Source: Pyronema omphalodes
Taxonomy: Eukaryota > Ascomycota > Pezizomycetes > Pezizales > Pyronemataceae
Assembly: GCA_024516155.1 (NCBI GenBank)
Contig: JAJJXM010000054.1
Span: 62,001-126,000, forward strand
DNA: 64,000 bases
Reading direction: 5' to 3'
The position numbers were made by a program, and so were the translations under genes. Within the stretch, counting starts at the first letter, position 1. Each line of letters begins with the position of its first letter. The notes beneath the pieces were generated by a model that was not told the origin of the DNA, did not search any database, and saw nothing but the letters and a program-made list of their open reading frames with translations. Below, in pieces: positions 11,860-21,153 of this stretch.

Positions 11860-13510
11860 AGCTATAATACACATGCAGTAATGCACTGTATATAGTTGCT
11901 ATCTACGGAATTGGTAAAACTCAACATGTCACGAAGTGGTTGTTGGATGGTAGACCAGGAAAGAGAGAGACAAGGGGAGAGGAATTCACAGCTGCCGCTG
12001 TGCGTAAGTCTGTTCCTGCAGCAGTACATATACAGGATGTAGCGCAACCCGAGAATCTGGCTATTATACTTGTCAATGAGATCATAGGGAAAACATACCT
12101 AAGATTAATAGAATGCAACTATATGTATGTACACGACAATCCCATGATTAATCCCACCATGTTTTCGATTTTCTTGCCGAAACCGCCCTTGTTGTCGAAT
12201 TTTGACTCCACTTCCATGGAACTTCGATTACCCCTCATCCTGTTTGGATTGTATTTGATCTCCCGCTTTATCCTGCCCGTTTTCTACGGTCTACCGCATA
12301 CTCCGGCTCTTCACAAATCTTTTCTCACAAGCATATGTTTATTACCTGTAATATATAAACACATTCTGGGATGTCACCGAAATGGTGAAGACGGGAAACG
12401 AATGCGAAGCTGGCCGAGTGGATCGAGAGTCGTTGAAATAGAGGATGTATCTCTGTTAGGCGCTGGAGGCCAGGAACTTACTTATTGAGATATTTTTATT
12501 ACATCCAAAGAGCAAATGAGATGATGGTATTGGTATCATTGTAGTGACAGGCATGGGAAGATTGTTCAGGAGGAGGCTTCGAGGAGGACTCAGAGACGGG
12601 ATGGAGAGTGAAGTGGGTGTAGGTGGTGTTTGCTGCAGGAGCTTGGAAGCGGTAGGCTTTGACGGAATTATGGTGGAATATGAAGGAGGAATAGGGTGGA
12701 AGATGAAGGGAGAGTACGGAAAATACTGAGACTAGACGAAGTACTAAAAGTATCGTCAATCCGTAACGCTTGAAGGCAGTGATGATTAATTTCTTGACAG
12801 TTTTAAATGTATGTGCAAGAGTGGCGTATAATTAACTTTGGATGATAGTAAATGAGGTTTTCCATTTCGATATGTTTCCCGCGATATCGTAAGCTGTATT
12901 ATCTCTTTTTGCTGCAGTGTCGTGAAAATCATCTATAGTTCACGGCCTTCTACGGTATGGATCCCGTTACAGTGCTACCACACAGGCCTGCGGCAGTGAG
13001 ACATAAACATAGTGTCAATGGGTGGAATGCAGCAGTCGGCTAATTAGATTACGGTAGCAGTCACAACAATTATATAATAACCCTTTTGAACCCAGTAAAT
13101 ATCTCAGCCTGATTATCCATCTACACTCCTCTCACGCACCGCGTTATTGCACTCTATCCCCACCGTACCATCGTTTTCCCTTCCAGCAATACACATCATG
13201 GACGCCAACAGCACGAACCGTATCGAAGCCAATGGCCTTCGGTTAACTCCCACTGCCATACTGCGTACACTCCCGGAAATGCAATACAGTATCCTGCTTC
13301 TACCCCTCTCTTCTCGCGGATACGGTTATCCCCTCAGACAAAAAAATGTCAAAACATACCGCTTACAGCACACCGGAGATGTCCAACATTTACCCAGAAC
13401 ACAACTTGACGGTGTTGAACACAACAGTGTTCTTATTACAAGACTTTCCTACATAACCCCAGATCCTATTTCTTATCAATCGCAACAGCGGAAACCCCTC
13501 CAATGCCAAA
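11860..13510. repeat. Block D, copy 1
   Basis: Matches about 18355-19980 in the same orientation with moderate divergence. Shared landmarks include GGAATTGGTAAAACT near the start and GGTATCATTGTAGTGACAGGCATGGG in the middle (12531-12556; 19018-19043), then CCCCACCGTACCATCGTTTT and ACACATCATGGACNCCAACAG near the end. Long frames in one copy are mostly broken in the other. One frame on the minus strand (about 12499-12720) is open in both copies with roughly three quarters of residues identical (both contain RFQAP.ANTTYTHFTLHP), but neither has a convincing ATG start. The block ends directly upstream of PAM2-array sequence in copy 1, and shortly before the third PAM2 gene in copy 2. Confidence 0.85.
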
Positions 13511-13564
13511 CAAACCTTGTTCCCCAGCCTCCGTCACCGATGAAGAAACAGCAACTACAATGCC

Positions 13565-14600
13565 CTCCCACATTTCGCCATTTCAGCCCCGGATACCCAA
13601 TCGCGAGTTCTAGATTTCAACCACACAGTCAATTAAAGTACGTCCTTCATCACGTACCATCATCTGTTATTTCTTTTTCATCTAACAACCCGAAGTCTAG
13701 CAGCATGAACTCGATCACGTACGCCTCTCCACCTTTTCTATCCAATACCGCCACCCTTATCGCTAATCTTGGCAGTCACAGCACGCTTAATGTCCACGCG
13801 CCTATCTTTGTCGCGGCCGCGGCGGCCGGTCTCAGCGGCAGAAAACCGCTCAATCCCCGGGCAACTGTCTTCCTCCCGGCTGGCACTTCGAAGGGATATA
13901 TCAGAGGCCCAAAGCGCCTCAACGCCGAGGCTACCATCTTCACACCCACCGCCGCTATCGCAACCGAGCACGCCTCTACGTCGTTCTCGTCCGAGCTTGC
14001 GCACCAACTGTCTCCGACAGTGAAAGAATTTATGCCGCGCGTGCACCATCAAGGTTTGAATGATTATATCTCCAACCTACCACCTGCGCTGGGATTGACC
14101 GGCCCCCACCTTCTTATGCCTCCTAGTCCTGCCCCTCAGAAGTTCATCCGATTGACAACTTCTCTGCCTTTTACTTGTCCATTTTATCAACATGGAAACC
14201 TTTTCGTTTGTCTCTTTTTAAGTTTGTGCTGCACTTTTACCTCTCTTTTATGCGCGAGCCTTTTTGGGCTCGGTTAATGTAGGATTAAATGATAATAGAT
14301 TTGATTTGGATTGACGATAGTAAATGTTCATTGTACAAAAGTAGACTTCGCTGATAAAGTTGTGACTTCCCCCGCCGCTCCCTAATGTAGCCTACCGCTG
14401 CAGAATTCCCCGTCCCTTTCCACCTCCGCGCACCGCAACGCAAGTGTGGCTCCACAACTCTGATTCCAATTTATATTCTCATCTGAGAAGTGTTTATCGT
14501 CCGTTATTTTTCATTGTTTTATTTTTTTCATTTATAATCTTTTTGATCTTCAGGTATCCCACGTACTCTACTTGTTGTTACTGGGTGGTGAAATTGTCTG
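13565..14600. repeat. Block B, copy 1 (contains PAM2-array gene 1)
   Basis: Matches about 16815-17790 in direct orientation. Both begin with TTTCGCCATTTCAGCCCCGG, run through the PAM2-array coding sequence and 3' flank, and end near TGGTGAAATTGTCT / TGGTGAAGTTCTCT. Copy 1 is followed by a SINE candidate, copy 2 by unrelated sequence, and then both resume with block C. Confidence 0.88.
13705..14277 (+). CDS. PAM2-array protein 1 (four PAM2-like motifs, hydrophobic C terminus)
   Basis: From the ATG at 13705 the product is 190 residues; the frame is open upstream to 13147, so a 376-residue form is possible. The 13705 ATG aligns with an ATG in copy 2 that follows the same leader, so I prefer it. 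Four motifs follow the PAM2 spacing L3-x3-A7-x2-F10-x-P12: STLNVHAPIFVA (final Pro lost), KPLNPRATVFLP, KRLNAEATIFTP and HQLSPTVKEFMP (Ala replaced by Val). PAM2 peptides bind the MLLE domain of poly(A)-binding protein in known proteins such as Paip2, ataxin-2 and eRF3. A strongly hydrophobic end (NLFVCLFLSLCCTFTSLL, about residues 164-181) suggests a tail anchor. I infer a membrane-tethered PABP-binding protein; no enzyme domain is visible. Confidence 0.6.
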   Translation: MNSITYASPPFLSNTATLIANLGSHSTLNVHAPIFVAAAAAGLSGRKPLNPRATVFLPAGTSKGYIRGPKRLNAEATIFTPTAAIATEHASTSFSSELAHQLSPTVKEFMPRVHHQGLNDYISNLPPALGLTGPHLLMPPSPAPQKFIRLTTSLPFTCPFYQHGNLFVCLFLSLCCTFTSLLCASLFGLG

Positions 14601-14619
14601 CAACCGTAAGGTTATGACA

Positions 14620-14905
14620 GTCGTAATACTAATACTAATACTAATACTAATATTACATTTCCCAAATTTATTCCAACGCTTGTCTATGCCTATGGAGGTA
14701 TAGATCAGGTAAGCGGGGCCGCCCTTAACACATGTCAAGTACCCTTTCACCCCGGAGAGTGACTGCTTATCCTGAGCACCAGGTAAACCTCCCTTTGGAG
14801 GGCAAACCCAGGTTACCAAGGACATCTGTGGGAGCACCACGGGATTCGAACCCGTTGCTTTCTTGTGCAACGCAGGAAATATACCACTATACTACTGGGG
14901 CTGCC
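14620..14905 (-). mobile_element. tRNA-derived SINE candidate
   Basis: On the minus strand the head (14900 downward) has a Pol III A-box-like segment TAGTATAGTGG and a B-box/T-arm GGGTTCGAATCCCGT. The acceptor stem and anticodon arm do not fold into a functional tRNA. An unrelated body of about 170 bp follows, then a tail of ATTAGT hexamers (about 14625-14655). Head, body and simple-repeat tail is the standard SINE order. In the homologous region of block B copy 2 the element is absent: blocks B and C flank a different spacer there. I could not define a clear target-site duplication. Confidence 0.55.
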
Positions 14906-14909
14906 CCCT

Positions 14910-15600
14910 GTTCTGATATGTGTGTTTGTCTGTGCGCGATTCAAAAATGATGGACAAAATATAACTTCGGTATTTTTAAAACTTGGCGAGTTCTCTAGTT
15001 CGCGCATTCCGCTAACAGAACATCAAAAATTCACCGGTGACTCATGATAATAGGTACAGTCGACTCGGGTTATAAGGATACTATCTATAAGAATACCCAG
15101 TGTAGAAGGGTACCTGCCGCGGTCCCGACGGTTTTTGTATGGGAATTAAGGGTATCACAGTGTACTAGAATATCCTTATGAAAATGCCGAAAATTTGTAT
15201 GGTACCCTTATACAGTGGGGCAGCTGGTGATGTGGCTATAGTGCAATTTGTGTGGCTATGGTGCAATTTGTGTGGCGCTAGGACTCCACTTACCTCCGCA
15301 CTACCCCAGATCTGTGCATCTCGATCAATCACTCGTGCCAAGCCCCTCGGTCTTTAAGAATATACATCATATAAGGGTACACCCCTTCGGTCCCGGCGTA
15401 CCCTTATAGACCGAGTCGACTGTATGGATAAAGAGTTGGTGAGAATTATGATGCTTATCTTATCTGTCTTATCAATCAAATTCGCCCAACTCCAGAATAA
15501 TTGAGCTGTCCCGAATTCTTCATGGTGCATGACATGGGGTCATCTTAGCTCAGCATGTGATGCGATGCGGCATAGATGTTCAGAAGCCCTAACCTAGGCC
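14910..15600. repeat. Block C, copy 1, interrupted by a MITE
   Basis: 14910-15056 and 15423-15600 together match 18040-18330 and, in reverse complement, about 1210-1500. Shared words are TGTGTGTTTGT.TGTGCGCGATT, ATGATGGACAAAA, CGAGTTCTCT, AAAATTCACCGG and AGTTGGTGAGAAT. The continuity is broken only by the 366-bp element at 15057-15422. Confidence 0.85.
15057..15422. mobile_element. MITE, Tc1/mariner (pogo/Fot1-like) type, TA target
   Basis: The 366-bp element starts CAGTCGACTCGG and ends CCGAGTCGACTG. The terminal inverted repeats extend about 25 bp with few mismatches (ATAAGGATAC versus ATAAGGGTAC). It is flanked by TA on both sides, and paralogous block C copy 2 at about 18180 shows the uninterrupted site with a single TA (AATAGGTATCCATT). 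There is no coding capacity. Internally, ATAAG(G)GTACC words recur in both orientations. TA duplication plus CAGT ends are typical of Tc1/mariner-type non-autonomous elements. Confidence 0.85.
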
Positions 15601-16163
15601 CTACATCTCAGGCGCTAATCCCTGCTCGCAGCTTCATCGCAAACACCGCTCGCGTGGTGCAGGAATATAGTATCGATATCTATCAAGTCGAGTTATTACT
15701 ACTCCTTCTCAGTGGAATGGGAAGGGTGGAATAAGAACGGAATTGGGAAAAGAGGAAGGGGGAAACGGGGGAAAAAGGAGACAGGAAACAAAGGAAAGGG
15801 ATGCTTATCTTCACGGATTCGTTTGTTTCATACGTCACACCATACAAATATTGCCTTCTACGTTCGTATTTTAATCCTGGTATGAAAACTATCATGCGCG
15901 CTATGGCAAATATCGTTCCCTATATCACACGCGAAGTAACGGCATCGCTGAATTCTGTATATTAGACGCGACAAATCCAATGTCCTTTGTATTTTTTTGT
16001 CCTGAATTCAAGTAAACTCGATTTTTTATGTCGGTGAGATATGTTGAATATTCACCTTGTCATATCGTATCCGCTTTATCATAGACCTTCAATCTCGCAG
16101 AATACCGCTCCACCAAGTTCACCTTTTGATACTTCAACATCAAAACGAATACCAAACAAAAGA

Positions 16164-16397
16164 ATGCACCCTCCGTCTCTCATCATCCTCTATACACTGA
16201 CTTTACTTACCCTGCTCACAGCGCGCTACAGCTACATACCACCACTACTCCCTGATTATCATCTGATCCCGAAACAATTACCCACATCTCACGAACCTTG
16301 GAGCCCGCTTTTTATACCTGCAAAGTATTCTAAAGTCGCGGAGGAAGAGAGGGAGGAAAGAGCACAGGCAGTGAAGGGGTACAGCGTTGGGGTATAG
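16164..16397 (+). CDS. Putative small secreted protein, 77 aa (paralog 2)
   Basis: Same length and architecture as the ORF at 392-625. It has an N-terminal hydrophobic stretch (LIILYTLTLLTLLT), then PTSHEPW and a KGYSVGV end. A longer frame opens at 16041, but the ATG at 16164 aligns exactly with the start of paralog 1, so I place the start there. Of 77 positions about 54 are identical and there is no indel. It has no cysteine. The role is unknown; secretion is inferred from the N terminus. The antisense frame at 16289-16792 overlaps its C-terminal half. Confidence 0.5.
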   Translation: MHPPSLIILYTLTLLTLLTARYSYIPPLLPDYHLIPKQLPTSHEPWSPLFIPAKYSKVAEEEREERAQAVKGYSVGV

Positions 16398-16792
16398 CCG
16401 TGGTGAATGCCGATATTGTTGGAAAGTTCTTGTGGAGGGGAGTAGACCGTGAACCGGAGGCGAGAATGAAGGGGCGTTTGAAGAGTTGGGTAAATGGAAT
16501 CGTGAGACTCGAGAGTGGGTTCTGTAAGGTGGTTTTGAAGCGAATTGGGAGAGAGGACACGAAAAGAGTGGTAGGACTTTAGACGGTTGAAGGCTTATGG
16601 GAAGTGCTGACGAGTTAAGGGGACTAGCAGATCAAGCTGAGCCTCAATAACAGTACTAGCAATACCTTCTACCGCAACGGATAGGGCCTTCAGGTCGTCA
16701 AAGTATCTCTCGACCGGTTGACGATAGAGATGGACACACTTAGGGTTAATGTAGCGCACCGCACAATGGTGCTTAGCCCGTGACGGCGGCAT
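16289..16792 (-). pseudogene. Block A conserved frame, copy 2, with premature stop
   Basis: The minus-strand frame starts MPPSRAKHHCAVRYINPK, continues RQPVERYFDDLKALSVAVEG and meets a TAA after TRQHFP. Beyond that stop the same frame continues to the same terminal TGA as in copy 1, ending AGIKSGLQGS. Here the 5' part is intact and the middle carries a nonsense change; in copy 1 the reverse holds. I do not recognise the protein. Confidence 0.35.
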
Positions 16793-16814
16793 TCGTAAAT
16801 TATGACATAAAGCC

Positions 16815-17790
16815 TCCCCGTTTCGCCATTTCAGCCCCGGATACCCAATCGCGTTCTAGATTTCGACCACTGCATCAATCAAAGTACGTCCTTCATCACC
16901 TAACATCATCTATTATTTCTTTTTTAATCTAATAACCCGATGTCTACCAGCATGAACGGAATCAAGTACGTCTCTCCACCTTGTCTCTCCAATGCTGCCA
17001 CCCTTACCGCTAATCTCGGCAGTCACAGCACCCTTAATGCCCACGCGCCTATCTTCATCCCCGCCGCCACCGGAACAGCCCATCTCGGCGACCAAAAGCA
17101 GCTAAATCCTCTGGCTGCCATCTTCGCCCCAGCTGGCACTGTCAAGGGATATCCCCTAGGCCCAAAGCGCCTCGATCCCGAGGCCCCCATTTTCACGCCT
17201 ACCGCCGCAACCGATGCCGATCATGCCTCGGCGTCGTTCTCTTCCGCGCTGGCACACAAGCTGTCGCCGACAGCAAAAGTGTTCGTCCCGCGCCTACAAC
17301 ATCAAGATTCGACCGAATATATGCGCATCCGACCACCTGGGCTGGAATTCACCAGCCCCAACCTTACCCCCCCTAATCCTCCTCCTCCTCAGAATTGCAC
17401 CCTTTTAACCTCTTCCCTGCGTTTTACACGTTCATTTCATCAAGATGGACATTTATTCGTCTGTCTTTTGCTTTTTTTGTGCATGGGGCTTTTGGCCTCA
17501 GTCAATGTATAATTAAATACTAATGATAATGATTTGACTTGACGATAATGAATGTTGATTGTACGAAAGTAGACATCGCTGGTAATGCTTTGATTCCCCC
17601 CGCCGCTCCCTGATGTAGCCACTGCTTCAGAACTGCCCATTTCTTTCTACCTCCGAGCAACGTAACGCAAGTATAGCTCCACAACTCTGATTTGAATTTA
17701 TATTCTGCAATACAAAGAGTTTTTGTGGTCCGTCATTTTTTGATCTTTGGTTGCCTAAAGATACTCTGCTTGTTCTTGCCAGGTGGTGAA
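16815..17790. repeat. Block B, copy 2 (contains PAM2-array gene 2)
   Basis: Direct repeat of 13565-14600. Homology includes 250 bp downstream of the coding region (CTCCACAACTCTGATT, TTATATTCT, GTGGTGAA). After about 17790 it carries about 250 bp not found in copy 1 before block C resumes. Confidence 0.88.
16940..17512 (+). CDS. PAM2-array protein 2 (four PAM2-like motifs, hydrophobic C terminus)
   Basis: A single-exon ORF of 190 residues (or 186 from the second ATG). It has the best-preserved motif array of the family: STLNAHAPIFIP (residues 30-41), KQLNPLAAIFAP (53-64), KRLDPEAPIFTP (76-87) and HKLSPTAKVFVP (106-117). All keep Leu3, Ala7, Phe10 and Pro12. Motif spacing is about 23, 23 and 30 residues. 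A Pro-rich linker (about 134-150) leads to a hydrophobic end, LFVCLLLFLCMGLLASV (172-188), consistent with a C-terminal membrane anchor. The extreme C terminus is read in a different frame from protein 1 because of a small indel, yet both stay hydrophobic. Known PAM2 peptides bind PABP MLLE; binding here is inferred from the motif only. Confidence 0.68.
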   Translation: MSTSMNGIKYVSPPCLSNAATLTANLGSHSTLNAHAPIFIPAATGTAHLGDQKQLNPLAAIFAPAGTVKGYPLGPKRLDPEAPIFTPTAATDADHASASFSSALAHKLSPTAKVFVPRLQHQDSTEYMRIRPPGLEFTSPNLTPPNPPPPQNCTLLTSSLRFTRSFHQDGHLFVCLLLFLCMGLLASVNV

Positions 17791-18039
17791 GTTCTCTATA
17801 TTTCGAGCGCAAAGAAATGTGAGAGGAGTATTTTCGCGCGGTACTCCTGCCTCAATAGTCCTACGTCGCCATATACCACATGATCCAACTATGTCATGCG
17901 ATAGGTACCAATCTTCTACTAAAACACCCATCGACTAATCCTCCCCGAAGTGTTTCTGCAATTCTCCACCCACGTTCACAACCTCTATTTCAATATCCTT
18001 CCGGTCGACTCTCACATCTCTCATTTCGTCTTGGCTTTA

Positions 18040-18330
18040 TTACATGTGTGTTTGTCTATGCGCGATTGAACAATGATGGACAAAAAGTGTCATCGATGTT
18101 TCTACAACTCGGCGAGTTCTCTGCGACTTCGCGGCTTCCACAGACAGAACATCCAAAATTCACCGGCGAATCATAATAATAGGTATCCATTAAAAGTTGG
18201 TGAGAATATATGAAGCTTATCTTATCTGTCTTATCACTCAAATTCGCCTAACTCCAGAATAATCAAGCTTTCTCGAATTCTTTATGGTGCATGACACATT
18301 TTCATCTTAGCTCCGCATGTGATTCGTATA
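18040..18330. repeat. Block C, copy 2 (uninterrupted)
   Basis: Carries the same landmarks as copy 1 (TGTGTGTTTGTCTATGCGCG, ATGATGGACAAAA, CGGCGAGTTCTCT, TCCAAAATTCACCGGCGA, AAAGTTGGTGAGAATATATG) without the MITE. It therefore documents the pre-insertion state. Confidence 0.85.
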
Positions 18331-18354
18331 ATGCAGTTCTCAGCTACAAGAAAC

Positions 18355-19980
18355 CTGCAGCACTGAGCTCTATATACTTAGTATCTAGGGAATTGGTAAA
18401 ACTAAACATATCACGGAGTCGTTCTTGGATTGTAGACCAAGAAATGGAGAGACGAGGGGAGAGTAATTCACAGCTGCCGCAGTGCGAAAGTCTGTTCATG
18501 CAGCGGTACAGATACATAATTCAGCGCAACCCGAGAATATACCTATAACACCGATCAATGAGATCCGATGGAAAACATACCTAAGGTTGATAGAATGCAA
18601 CTAAACCCATGTACACGACAATCCAGTTTCACTATTTTCGATCTTTTGATTTTTCGATTTTCGAACCGAAAGTCGGTAATGTCGAATTCGGGGTCTATTT
18701 GCCTGGATGTTCAGCTACCCGCCATCTAGATTATTTGTATTTGATCACCCGCGTTTTCCTGCCCGTTTTCTACGGTATACCGGATACCCCGGCTTACCGC
18801 AAATATTTTCCCACAAGCCTGTCCTTGTTACACGTAATATGTAAACATATTGTGGAATGTGAGATAGGCGATGAAGACGGGAAATGAATGCGAATCTGGC
18901 TGGGCGGATCGAGAGTCGTTGTTGAAATAGAGGATGTATTTGTTGGGCGCTAGAGGCCGGGAACGAACTTGTTGAGATATGTTTATTACATTCATAGAGC
19001 AGATGAGATGATGGTATTGGTATCATTGTAGTGACAGGCATGGGGAAATTGTTCAGGAGAAGACTTCGGAAAGGGTTCTGAGGCGGGATGGAGAGTGAAG
19101 TGGGTGTAGGTGGTATTTGCTGTAGGAGCTTGGAAGCGGTCGGTGTTGACGGGATTATGGTGGAGTATGAAGCAGGAATAGGGTGGAAGATGAAGGGAGA
19201 GTACTGAAAATACTGACGCTGGACGAAGGACTCAAAAGCATTGTCAATTCGTAACGCTTGAAGACAATGATTATTATGTTCTTGACAGTTCTAAATTCAC
19301 GTGGAAGAGTGACGTGATAATGAACGTTGGATGATAATAGATTGAGTTTGGTTTTTCGGAATGTTTTCTGTGATGTCGTATCTTGTACTACCTTTATCCT
19401 ATCGAATGCCGTGAGAATACAGGCCTGCGGCAGTGAAACATGACAATAGCGTCAATGAGTGAAATGGGGCAGTCGGCTAATTAGATTAGGGTAGCAGTGA
19501 CAACGATTCTATAATAACCCTTTGAACCCAGTAAATGTCTCTGCCTGATCATCCATCTACACTCTTTTCACGCACCGGACAACGCTCTTTTTCTGAGCAT
19601 CCGTTGTTGCACTCTATCCCCACCGTACCATCGTTTTTCCATCCAGCAATACACATCATGGACACCAACAGCACGAACCTTATCGAAGCCAATAACCTCC
19701 GGTCAACTCCAATTCCACTACTGCGTACTCTCCCGGAAATGCAATACAATGTCCTGCTTCCACCCTTCTGGCCTCGCCGATACGGTTATCCCCTCAAACA
19801 AAAACAATGTCAAAATATATCGCTCACAGCACACCGGAGGTATCCCAAAAATACCCAGCACACGATGTGACGGTGTTTAACCCAACAGTGTTCTTATTAC
19901 AAGACTTTCCTCAATAACCCCAGATCCTATTTCTTATCAATCCCAACAGCGGATAAATCTCCAATGCCAAACGAACCTCG
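18355..19980. repeat. Block D, copy 2
   Basis: Direct repeat of 11860-13510. The 3' part has a short frame (19535-19870) equivalent to the leader of the copy 1 PAM2 ORF: both contain LHSIPTVPSF and EMQY, but this one is interrupted by indels. The block does not run into a PAM2 array directly; about 270 bp of other sequence separate it from gene 3. Confidence 0.85.
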
Positions 19981-20452
19981 TTCACTCCAGCCTTCGTCAC
20001 CGATACGGATTCCAAGATTTTCATCACTTGAAACTTTACTTACCTCATCAAATTTAAATACTTCTTCTTTCGTCCCCCTTTTCTTTCCACATTACCACTC
20101 AAAGCCTCGCATACAGAACTACGCGGATTCTGTAACCCCCAGTGTTAGTCTCAAATATACAACACCCCTCCCGAAACCACAGTACTATCAATTCATTCAA
20201 CCGCACTAACAGATGGGGTACTCCGCTCGTAAAAGTGTCTCAAAGCCGGTATACGATGGTGATGCATACAAATAGGGTTTACTATAGCGCACCGCAAACA
20301 CAACTGCGTAGCTTGTAATTACGGCAGTCGCAGATTTCTATAAAATGCCACGCCTTTGGCCATGTCTGTCCCAGATCTTCATTCATAATTATTGAACGAC
20401 GAAATCTCATCCAATAATCATATTCCTCTATCTTTACACCAGCTTCTTTATC

Positions 20453-21071
20453 ATGAATCGCGGAGGTGCGAGGCACCTGAATGTTCATGCGGCCGTCTTC
20501 ACCCCGGCCTCCGTCATCGAAACAAACGACTTCACGACACCTGCTATACCCGCCTCTCATGCGAAGCTGTCTCCGACAGCAGCAGCATTCGTACCTCATC
20601 TCCAGTATCGGGTGATGAGCGATCTAATCGACAAGCTGCCTCCCGCGCTGAAACCCCGCGACCCCGACATCTCGAGCCTCCTCGAACTTGAAGGTATGAG
20701 ATCTTGTTCTTGACTACATTCTAATAGTTATGGTTTGCTAATTTGTCAATCTAGTGCTGGGGACACTTCACGACGAAGACATCTACCTCCTCCGGGACGC
20801 CGGTAGCATCCTCTTTTGCGAGGGTGACCGTCCCCAGCAGTTCTATGGATTGGATGCTTGTCTGGTGCCGAATCATCGACAAGGGAGCCGATATACCCTC
20901 TGGACCAACGGCATCATGTTGAGCAAGGAACTCCTGCTGTCTCTCGGACGAGATACCATCTCCGGATCATATACTGAAGGTGGTAGGATGGGCAGCGCTG
21001 GCTGGTCTTTTCATGGGCGTGGGAATAACGTTGGTATTGCTTGTGTAGGAATTTGTGCACAGTATAGGTAG
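20453..21071 (+). CDS. PAM2-array protein 3 (two PAM2-like motifs, spliced)
   Basis: Exon 1 (20453-20693) joins exon 2 (20755-21071) across a 61-bp intron (GTATGA...CTAG, with a possible TTTGCTAATT branch region) to give 185 residues. Two motifs fit PAM2 spacing: RHLNVHAAVFTP near the N terminus and AKLSPTAAAFVP about 35 residues later. The following DKLPPALKPRDPD resembles the NLPPALGLTGP segment of protein 1. Exon 2 (YLLRDAGSILFCEGDRP, then KELLLSL) has no counterpart in the other two genes and I do not recognise it. Near the end a different frame encodes a good transmembrane segment (WAALAGLFMGVGITLVLLV, about 20989-21045, then TAG), so the last ~45 codons may be frameshifted relative to an ancestral tail-anchored form. 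Confidence 0.5.
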
Positions 21072-21153
21072 ATGAACAGAGCATTTTACATTTTTTATTT
21101 TCTATCCGTCCAGAAGCCACGTTTTTTCCTCTAATAAGTTCGCCAACAGCGAA

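Larger units (their letters stand above)
15430..16795. repeat. Block A, copy 2 (inverted relative to copy 1)
   Basis: Reverse complement of 1-1440. Boundaries are marked by GCGTTTTC-free, well-matched sequence at the outer end (GCCGTCACGGGCTAAGCACC in reverse) and by block C at the inner end. It lacks the poly-C tract of copy 1 and preserves the small secreted-protein ORF. The two copies lie about 14 kb apart and enclose SHMT and the NIPA-like gene, so recombination between them could invert that segment. Confidence 0.9.

Noticed and set aside
11940..12488. 182-codon plus-strand ORF in block D copy 1
   Set aside because: The frame is not maintained in block D copy 2, so selection on it is not apparent.
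13147..13704. N-terminal extension of PAM2-array protein 1 to 376 residues
   Set aside because: The extension comes from block D. The equivalent frame in D copy 2 is broken, and gene 2 starts without it. It is not fully excluded.
14820..14900. Functional tRNA gene on the minus strand
   Set aside because: The T-arm is good, but the acceptor stem does not pair and the anticodon loop lacks the invariant T33. A SINE head fits better.
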